NCBI GenBank assembly: GCA_028752905.1
Contig: JAQNBH010000010.1
Span: 11,154,993 to 11,218,992 of the forward strand
Length of the DNA stretch: 64,000 nucleotides
Direction: 5' to 3'
Source: Cladorhizidae sp. MBARI D1340-BT2
Taxonomy: Eukaryota > Porifera > Demospongiae > Poecilosclerida > Cladorhizidae
Of the stretch, positions 56,550 through 64,000 are shown piece by piece; position 1 is the stretch's first letter, and each line of letters starts with the position of its first letter. The translations under genes and the position numbers were made by a program. The notes beneath the pieces are model-generated. The model ran no database searches. It was given only the letters and a program-made list of their open reading frames with translations, and was not told the origin of the DNA.

Positions 56550-58794
56550 TATTGAATGTGGACGTGAATGTCAACCTGCCGTCCAAATTTCAAGTCAGCA
56601 GTCTTCATCAGGTCTTGAACCACCCCCTTTTGATGATATTCGGACCTTCTTGGATCGAAAGAAGGCATTATTTGCACAGTTAGTAGTCTTTCTATTGATG
56701 AAAAGTATTTTTTACTTTATCATCATATAAACCCACCTAGTGTTTTGCAATGTACACAATTTCATGGTAAAAACCAAAAGTTTAATATTTCTTGGCTCGA
56801 AAAATATCCCTGGCTGTTGTATAGCCCAAAGTTGGATGCTGTATTTTGTGGACCATGTTCACTTCTTCTTTCTAGTATTAATAGAAGGGATAAAGGTTAT
56901 CTTGTGAATAAAGCTTACTCAAATTGGGTAAAAATAAGTAATGACTTAAGTAACCACTTCTTCACTTCAATATCATTGTGAGTGTCTTCAAGATGCTGAT
57001 GTTTTGAAAGGCACAATTGATAATCCTTCTTCCCATATTGATGTGATGGCAAATAGTGCTCTTCAGATACGAATGAATGAGAACAAACATATTATACGTC
57101 AAATTGAAATTGTTTGTGCCATACTGTTTCTGGCTAAGCAGGGGCTTCCTTTTCGAGGTGATATAGAAGATGTTTGCCTAAGTACGAATCTAGGAAATTT
57201 TCTAGCTTTGCTTAAAGATTATGCTGAGACTGATAAAATTTTATATAAGCATCTCACCAATCCAATAGCTAGAAATGCAACTTACATATCTCCAAGATCG
57301 CAGAATGACATTATTAATGTTATTGGCTTTGATATGATTCTCTATCTGGTATTGTTGCCGAGGTGAAGACTGCCCAATTTTTCTCTGTGCTAGCAGATGA
57401 AGTGAGTTGTCACAATATTGAGCATTTGCCCATTTCTTTGCGGTTTGTTGATAGTGAATGTAATATTCGTGAAGAATTTATTGCATTTGTAAAATTAGAG
57501 AGGGTTAGGGCAGTTGACATTGCTGATGCAATCATAACATCCTTGGACAATCTTGAGTTGTCTTTGAGTAATTTGCGTGGCCAGGGTTATGATGGTACAT
57601 CTACAATGAGTGGAACAAAAGCTGGTATTCAAGCTAGAATACTCGAAAAGCACTTTACACTCACTGTGCCAGTCATTCACTCAATCTGGCTACTGTGAGT
57701 TCTTGCTCTGTTCCACCCATCAGAAATTGTATAGATCAAATTAAGAGTCTCGTCCTTTGGATAAAGCATTCTCCCAAAAGAGAAGGGCTGTTAAAAGCAA
57801 TTGTGGCACGAAACACACACAGGTCAAGTCGAGCCCCTCTTCTTAATGTCTGCATAACCAGATGGGTTGAGAACATAGACGGTTGGGAGCGCTTCTCCTT
57901 AGCTCATCCATTCTTAATCCATGTATGTGAAGTGATGCTTTAGGGGACATTGATTTTCCTCTGTTTAATGATCGGTGGTCACCAGAAGATAAAAAGAATG
58001 TACTTACCCATATGAAAACCTTGGAATCTTTTGAGTTTCTTTACTCAATGGTAACGATCTATCATTCCTTAATTTACCTGAATTTACCTGAAAGAAGCAG
58101 TTGTTAAAATTCAGGGGGGAAAATAAGATATAGTTTCTGGTGTATCCACAGTCATGCAATGCTGTGAGGAGTTGAAGATAGTGAGGGAAGATATTGACAG
58201 CTATTCCAAGCGTATTTTTGATCACAGCAGTAGAATTGCAGAACAATAAGGCATATCTGTATCAATGCCTCGTATAAGTCAACGGCAGCTCGCTTACTGT
58301 GAGCTGTAAATCTCGAACAAATATCAGTTATTAGATGGTCAACGAATGCTTTTACCTGCAAACATCAATGCAAATTCTTCTTTCAGTGATATTAAAGAGG
58401 CAATCGATTTCTACTCTGATGACCTTCCCAATCCAAATATAATCGATGAAGAACTCTGTCGGTGGAAGTCAAAGTGTTTGCTTGTTGCAGACAATGATCG
58501 TCTTGAAACTTTAAGTGACTCTGTAAAGCAGTGTCCTCAATCTCTTCCAAATATCTGTATATTATTGAATATCTTTGCTACCATCCCTTGAGCTCTTGTT
58601 CATGCGAAAGATCGACATCAGCTCTCCGACGACTACACAATTATTTAAGGTGTACACAGACAGAAGAACGTTTAACTGCCTTAGCATTAATACATATGAA
58701 CTATGAAACCACGATAAGTATAGATAACATTTGTGAGTTTTTTCTGCAGATGCACCCTCGAAAATTACAGAAGGCTAACTTGCTATTTGAGTGA
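56550..58794 (+). pseudogene. hAT-C transposase with an internal micro-inversion
   Basis: Pieces in order: a TTF zinc finger (NISWLEKYPWLLYSPKLDAV, FCGPCSLLL); FLAKQGLPFRGDIED; RNATYISPRSQNDIINVIGF; FFSVLADEVSCHNIEHLPIS (first Asp); LSNLRGQGYDGTSTMSGTKA (second Asp region); CITRWVENIDGWERF; an ELKIVREDIDSYSKRIFDHS segment; and the dimerisation end LSSCSCERSTSALRRLHNYL, TQTEERLTALALIHMNYE. Between 58,270 and 58,345 the expected segment is encoded on the opposite strand (AFVDHLITDICSRFTAHSKR). Several frame breaks. Inactive. Confidence 0.85.
58270..58345 (-). pseudogene. Inverted transposase segment in hAT-C
   Basis: Minus-strand reading KAFVDHLITDICSRFTAHSK followed by RAA corresponds to the conserved helix before LLPANI in this transposase family. 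LLPANI itself is on the plus strand directly to the right (58,351). hAT-B shows the same order with IPLLDSLLGQMKDRFS upstream of LHLVPSV. An inversion of about 75 bases, with loss of preceding codons, explains the arrangement. Confidence 0.7.
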
Positions 58795-59232
58795 TGACAT
58801 GGTGATATTATTTACCATTTGAGTGATATTGTGATATTGTTTTTTTGTGGTAATAATTAATTATTTGAGGACCAAATTGACTCTCAGAGCACCTAAAATA
58901 CAGGCCTGGGGAACATACGCCTAGACCCCTGCAACACGATTTCTTGAATCACATACCAAATTGTGCACCCCCCTTTTCAAAAGTCTGTGTACAGGCCTGA
59001 AAAGTGTCCTGTTTTTGTTGCTTTACGAGTGTTAAAGGACTAAACTAAACAAGCTTGAGACTGCAGTGGCCATCTAAGCGAGTGGAAGCGCAAGGTGCGC
59101 GTAGCTGTAAATTCCGGGACATTTCCGGGACAAGGACACCACCGGGACAATTCTCAAAATTCCGGGACTGTCCCGGCCATTCCGGGACGGTTGGCAACTC
59201 TGCATTAGCGATGATCATGAAGACTTCCCCCA

Positions 59233-60060
59233 AGGTAAGAATAGATAAGAGTTGTAAAGTAAGGCCTAGTAACTAGCATAATAATAACTATTTTTCCTGG
59301 GAAGCTTATATAGTTTCACTCATCATCGACATGGACCTGGAGGAGGATGAGGCCGAGGAGAAGACGGGAGGAGGAGAGGTTATTATTTATATATTTTTTA
59401 ATATTTTTATAATGCAGCACTATGTGTTTCTCTGAGTTATGCTGAACATGCAGACCTTCACAGTGCCAAGCATTGCCCTTTTATTTTTATCTATAATTTA
59501 GCAAGTATGTTATGCACACTTTGCACATACTTTTCAGAACTATGGGCCCTAGCCCTTACTTCCTCTTTGTTATAATGATATTCACATCTTTGTGGTTTGT
59601 TATAATTGACCAAAAATTGTTGTTGACAAAAAACAGTTGTTGTTGACCAAAAGTTGACTAACTAATATTGCTGATTTCATGTGTATGAAACCGAGCTGAA
59701 ATAGCCTTTTTTAAACATAATGATATTCACATCTTTGTGGTTTGTTATAATCAACCCAAAAAATTGTTGTTGACAAACACTTGTTGTTGACAAACAGTTG
59801 ACCAGCTAACATTGCTGGTTTTATGTGTAATATGAAATTGAGATGATATAAACCCTTTTATTTTACTTCCTGTCTCTTATAACAATATTCACATTTCTGT
59901 GGTTTGTTGCTAAGCAACTAAAATTTACCATAACGTCCCTTCATGCATCAGCTATCACCTGATATATAGTTGTTGAGTACTTCTCTTCATATGGTCCTCT
60001 ATAAAAAAAAAATATGTCAATTTTTGTAAAAAGACCTCGGTAAATCTGCCAGTGAAAGGA
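59233..60060. repeat. piggyBac-A 3' region with tandem ~150-bp blocks
   Basis: An acidic short exon-like stretch (59,330-59,375) is followed by non-coding DNA. Blocks starting ATATTCACATCTTTGTGGTT recur at about 59,579, 59,725 and 59,889. Each is followed in two cases by TTGTTGTTGACAAA and a TTGAC...CTAAC...ATTGCTG motif. Two and a fraction tandem copies. Ends at the piggyBac-A terminus. Confidence 0.7.
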
Positions 60061-60064
60061 TTAA

Positions 60065-61149
60065 AGTGTCCGAATAGCCATAGTATATGTTCCGATTCAC
60101 TAACAAACACATTAGCCATCAATTTTATTCCATAAGTCAGTATGATCTTAATATGGCTACATGCAAGATCGTAAGGTTGCTCAGTCTTCTTTGTCATGCA
60201 GCTATGGAGGTAGGTTTTCATCCTACATGTTGGGACTCACCATAGTTCAAATATGAAAAGCCTAAATAGCATTAAGAACGCATGAGCTGGATGGAATTGT
60301 GGGAGCTGGAATATTCTTGGAGGAGTGTGAAAGGGTGGGCACTGTGGGGAAGGTGGCTTTGTTACTTGGGAAGGAGGTGCATGTAACCAGGTGATGATGG
60401 AAGTGCGTGGATGCATTTTATAGTTTATAGAGAAGTGTAGGAAGGGAATAATTTATGCCCCCCCTCCCCCTTTCCCCCCCTCCGCTCCCGAACTCCACCT
60501 CTACCAAAACCACTCATTTAACATAGTTAAGAGAAAGAGATCAATAAATATTTTCCAGGTTCGAAACAATGCTGAAGCTTCATTATGACTTAGCTAACTA
60601 ATTCCTCAGCATACATATGAATTTTTATCACAAGATTCATAAGCTCTAAACTTGACAAGGTAAAAGCACACTTCCTCTAGCACAGCCTCTTGTTGCTGCT
60701 GGCAGTGAGTAGAACTAAATTATGGTCCCACACCAAAGGCAATCTTCACCTGACTTGTATGTCTCCTGACATGTTGGCACTAGGTCAGGTGCAGTAGGAA
60801 TGCAAGCAATATATTGTTCTCAATAAATTTGTTCTTGATATTTATTCTAGCAATCACCAGGATTTTTTTAATTTCTTAATAAATCTACTCCTGATGAAAG
60901 CTAGAGAATCTAGCCGAAACATTGAGGTGCAGATGGTTATCGAGAAATTCATTCATGTCAACTGAGAGTTTTATTGAAAAATAAAATAAAAATTTCATGT
61001 TCTCAAATGCCTTCCGATCGATGACTGAGGTATATTTTGGCACACTACGGACAGAACTCTGCCTCCCAATCTGGCACTGTGTTCTATGGGTCTGTTATTT
61101 CCGAGTTTCGTGTGTGCCAATCTAATGAGAACGACGATCATCAGCTGAA
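60065..61149. other. Unassigned DNA right of piggyBac-A
   Basis: No gene recognised. Poly-C/pyrimidine stretch at about 60,457-60,490. Near 60,890-60,935 the sequence TGATGAAAGCTAGAGAATCT followed by AGCCGAAACATTG resembles 3'-end signatures seen near several retroelements, but nothing coding precedes it. Confidence 0.3.
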
Positions 61150-62509
61150 TAAACAGTTTTTGAGGAGATTAACTGTTTACACAGGTATGTGGTAACTGCT
61201 ATGCTAGCTAAGGCTATAACCATAACACTTCACCAGGTGATACTGTGTTAACGATCCTAACCCATGAAAATTTAGAAAATATAATGAATGGATCAGATGA
61301 ACACCACCCACATGTGTGCATGCGTGATGTGTGGAAGGGATTATTAGCATTTGCAATTTGGTTTGTGTTTACTAAATGCTATGAACATTCATATACAGTC
61401 ATAGTACTTCTTCCACTGGTTAGCTCGGTGAGATCTATGCAATGATATTGTTTTCGACCTTAAAGCAAGTAAGGTTTGGATCGGACTAAAAAAACTGCCA
61501 AGATTGTATTTGAGGTTAAAAAAATGATGACACTATTTCTCAAAACCAAGTTTAGCTGCATTCCTTATAGATAACCTATAATTTCTAGATAAATAGATTG
61601 AATGTCCCTAGTTTGAGTAACCCAATACTTCTGACCTAACTCTATTTAGAACCCCCCCCCCCAATTTCATATACATTAATTGCTGGAGTACATGTGACAG
61701 TAGAAGCTCCAAATGTCCTCCTCATTTGAGGGGTGCAACTTACACATTGAATGTGTCGACTTTACTGGAATATAAGTGGCAGTGTCTAAATGGTTTATAG
61801 GTGTTGCAACTGCAACATGTGACCTAGAACTGTAGCTAGCTACAATGCTCTTAGTTTTATGTTGTGTGTGTTTGTGTAAACTGTCTGGAATTAGCCACAC
61901 TGCATATTTTAAGTTCGACCACCAAGTATACTACTACCTCATGGTTCACCCAGAGATGACCCTCCTAGTGAGTGTCACACTCAGGGCCGTATTATCCATA
62001 AGGCTGACTAGGCTGAAGCCTAGGGGCCCACCAAGAGCAGGGGCCCACCAAGAGCAGGGGCCCACCAAAAACATTGGCCAATGCGCAACCTTTTTTTCTT
62101 TTAGTGTTAAATGTTAACACTATGGATACTCACTGTGCGTCGAAAATAATTTATAGGAATTATCTTTGATACGAGAGATGCTAAGGGGACATTAACTTGG
62201 ACTGTACCAAAGTAAACGTGAGATTGGTGCGCGCATCTATTCCCAGACACCTAGGTGTGTTTATCGGTGGGCACTATTTAGTTTCTCCTCGTGTCCGAAG
62301 AACTGGAGGCTTGATAGAGGAGTTATAGGTGCTACTCCTCTCTAGGATTACTTACTGGTACTTCATTACTCAAATCTCAAAAGGTTTTTAAGTATATGAG
62401 CTGATAATAATAAAAAAATAGTAAAGTGAAGAACTCTTGTTACCAAGGTGAGGAACTAACTTTACTTCAGCTAACCTAGTAGTTTCTTTTATGACTGTTA
62501 GATCAAGCT

Positions 62510-62730
62510 AAATAGTGTAGGAATAATAAATCGTTTAGCTAGCGCATCTAAATAGTGTAGGAATAGTAAATAGCGTAGCTAAATAGCTAGCCAACTAGCT
62601 AGCACTTCATGAAGCTAGCTAGCTAACGGACCTAAGTAGCTAACCAGCTAGCGCACCCATATAGCTAGCTGGCTAAAGCATCCAAGTAGCTAGCAAGCTA
62701 GCGCACCCATATAGCTAGTTAGCAGTTAAG
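62510..62730. repeat. GCTAGC-rich tandem block in hAT-E
   Basis: Diverged tandem units of about 40-50 bases rich in TAGCTAGC and GCGCACCCATATAGCTAG occupy this stretch. The word AAATAGTGTAGGAATA is repeated at its left. Self-complementary, so it can fold. Confidence 0.75.
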
Positions 62731-62731
62731 A

Positions 62732-63009
62732 ATGCTTCAAACCATTGTTAACAACGTAATGCAGGATTCTTTTCCAAACATGTACATTTGTTTACGCATT
62801 TACTTGTCACTTCTCGTCACAAACTATTCTGGAGAGAGGTCTTTTTCTGCTCAGAAATGTATTAAGAATTACCTGCGATCCACTCTGAAGATGAAAAGCT
62901 CAATCATTTGGCATTAATGCATGTCGAATCGTCTTTGCTCCGGAAATTAAATTTTAACAATGAGCTGGATCAGTTTGTTGAAAGATCAAAGAGAAAAATG
63001 TTTAAGTAG
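62732..63009 (+). pseudogene. hAT-E transposase C-terminus
   Basis: The reading FPNMYICLRIYLSLLVTNYS, then GERSFSAQKCIKNYLRSTL, is a hAT dimerisation region. After a one-base shift near 62,890 it continues LNHLALMHVESSLLRKLNFN and ends VERSKRKMFK with a stop at about 63,009. The N-terminal and catalytic parts are deleted, so it depends on another element for movement. Confidence 0.75.
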
Positions 63010-64000
63010 CTAGATACATAATGACTATAATATGTTTAACTTTACAGTACAGTACCGGTATTTTGGTATTGCTTAGCTTGAAATTGCTTCATGCTAATTA
63101 AAGGTTGTTGTCTGATAAGATGATATCGTTTGTTACTCCATTAATTACTTCATTTGGAATATTATTGGAATATTATGATTTTTACATAGTTTCATATAAT
63201 GTACAAGCTACTAAAAGTTACAACACACTAACGAAACGATGGCGACAAAAAGACGGCAGCAAAAACAAAAAACAAAAGCAAGACAAAAAATGCAAACAGC
63301 AATAAAAGTCCAATATTATTGGAATATTATCGGAATATTATCGTAATAAATTGTACACAAAGAGGGCGTGAAATTTGCAGGGGGAGGGACCCAAAGAAGC
63401 TCGAAGCCTAGGGGCCCTGCCTTGGGTTAATACGGCACTGGTCACACTCCATCATCCATGGCTGTCTACATAAACCACATTGCAAACCGGTTGTAAGCCA
63501 CACTGCTAAGTGTTCCACCCAGAGACCACCCAGGACCACCCAGTGGAGGCCAACCCTTTGATGCCCATAGGAGCTCCGCGATATGTCCATCTGAAAACAA
63601 GCATATGGACTGCATGTCCCACTCCCACATAGACTGCCCACATACTCTCTTTCTCCAGTCAGACCTACCATCAAGTGGGTCCCTCGTCTTTAGTCGTGCC
63701 TGCCCTACTCATGGCACAGCATCACGTTGACAATTTCAAGTTCATTATTGAGAAGATTATTGTATATATATATATATGTATATAATGTAATCATACATAA
63801 GTGCCATATTGTTTTGTTGAAGGACTGTCGTGATATATAAACTCTTGTGGTTAGAGCATATGAACATGTGGCGACACCTTTGAATTTATTAGCACGCTAA
63901 TGCTAACTATAGAACCTCCTAGGCCATCCAGTGAGTGTCTTTTTGCAAGACAGTACATTCTTCTGGCAAAGTTATATTGAAACATGACTAGTGACAACAA

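Larger units (their letters stand above)
56352..58999 (+). mobile_element. hAT-C DNA transposon
   Basis: Ends are CATGCCCGTACACAG at 56,352 and, inverted, CAGGCCTGTACACAG at 58,999. C-run/G-run subterminal blocks match hAT-A in style. The 5-bp direct repeat AAAAG flanks it (56,347-56,351 and 59,000-59,004). One plus-strand transposase pseudogene. Inserted in hAT-D. Confidence 0.9.
54744..59201 (-). mobile_element. hAT-D (BED-type hAT), containing hAT-C
   Basis: The 8-bp direct repeat GCATTAGC flanks it exactly (54,736-54,743 and 59,202-59,209). Inverted ends share TTGCCAAC near both termini, and CCGGGAC blocks lie inside both. The transposase is on the minus strand at 54,890-55,960. The right half is short because hAT-C (56,352-58,999) occupies the middle. 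The 8-bp repeat is standard for hAT elements, in contrast to hAT-A, -B and -C. Confidence 0.9.
48039..60060 (+). mobile_element. piggyBac-A, host of two nested element groups
   Basis: TTAA at 48,035-48,038 and 60,061-60,064 flank termini CCCTCTCACTGGCA and, inverted, TCCTTTCACTGGCA, which agree at 12 of 14 positions. Coding remains are only the transposase N-terminus at 54,513-54,698 and a continuation after hAT-D. Without insertions it would be about 1.3 kb, so it is a deletion derivative or a decayed copy. RT-REL-2 and hAT-D are inserted into it. Its 3' part (59,233-60,060) is non-coding with tandem blocks. Confidence 0.8.
61982..63440 (+). mobile_element. hAT-E, internally deleted hAT
   Basis: Ends are CAGGGCCGTATTA at 61,982 and, inverted, CAGTGCCGTATTA at 63,440. 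The exact 8-bp repeat GTCACACT flanks it (61,974-61,981 and 63,441-63,448). It is only 1.46 kb and keeps just the 3' part of a transposase. The subterminal AGCCTAGGGGCCC occurs inverted at both ends. A 22-bp GGGGCCCACCAAGAGCA unit is repeated near the left end. Confidence 0.9.
61150..64000 (+). repeat. Long dispersed repeat, copy 2, interrupted by hAT-E
   Basis: It matches 26,740-28,640 block by block in the same orientation: ACACAGGTAT...ATGCTAGCT; AAGCAAGTAAGGTT; CAATTTCATATACATTA; then, after hAT-E, the CCACCCAGAGACCACC block and CATATGAACATGTGGCGAC. The copy runs off the window end. hAT-E (61,982-63,440) is absent from copy 1, which provides the empty site (GTGTCACACC context near 27,868). 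Confidence 0.7.

Overview
The window looks like a repeat-dominated stretch of an invertebrate metazoan nuclear genome. I see no bacterial gene organisation, no RNA gene, and no host gene I would defend. It is about 40% GC and carries trinucleotide microsatellites, a spliced piggyBac gene, and Ty3/Gypsy, BEL/Pao, hAT, piggyBac, LINE-like and long-TIR DNA elements. The mixture recalls sponge or cnidarian genomes; that is an inference from element types, not a species call. Nearly every recognisable coding stretch is a transposable-element gene, and most are broken by stops, frameshifts or nested insertions.

Layout. 1-8.7 kb: a minus-strand Gypsy RT/RNase H relic, a decayed hAT (hAT-A1) and a patchwork of plus- and minus-strand Gypsy fragments, ending in a small inversion inside an integrase. 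9.06-21.13 kb: an LTR-bounded Gypsy element (5-bp TSD CTGAG) with pol order protease-integrase-RT-RNase H, the unusual Gmr1-like order. Its integrase is split by a young BEL/Pao element (11,682-18,525; 587-bp LTRs about 99% identical; TSD GTACT). 21.1-22.3 kb: an RS-rich coding stretch split by the Gypsy, then a tandem [RNase H end-LTR-leader] unit from another Gypsy. 22.7-24.1 kb: a minus-strand reverse transcriptase C-terminus with a zinc motif and a restriction-like nuclease (RT-REL-1), flanked on both sides by large trinucleotide microsatellites. 24.5-35 kb: tandem and dispersed repeats, a Gypsy integrase relic, a LINE 3' end and a hAT relic. 35.35-38.81 kb: a DNA transposon with about 290-bp terminal inverted repeats, a TATA direct repeat and an XPG-like nuclease segment (Academ-like?). 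39-42 kb: Gypsy integrase relic and unassigned DNA. 42.37-47.86 kb: hAT-A2 (TSD ATTCC), containing hAT-B (TSD TACAT) and a 39-bp minisatellite.

48.04-60.06 kb is a Russian doll. piggyBac-A (TTAA-bounded) contains (i) RT-REL-2, a non-LTR-type element with a 13-bp TSD and A-rich tail, itself interrupted by piggyBac-B, and (ii) a BED-type hAT-D (8-bp TSD GCATTAGC), itself interrupted by hAT-C (5-bp TSD AAAAG). 61.1-64 kb is a second copy of the 26.7-28.6 kb dispersed repeat, interrupted by hAT-E (8-bp TSD GTCACACT).

The elements do not form a pathway. The window reads as insertion stratigraphy, and the target-site duplications let the order of events be reconstructed. The most noteworthy points are the Gmr1-type Gypsy domain order, the R2-like RT-nuclease elements outside rDNA, the 5-bp TSDs of three related hATs, an 8-bp rather than 4-bp repeat around piggyBac-B, and two tiny coding inversions.
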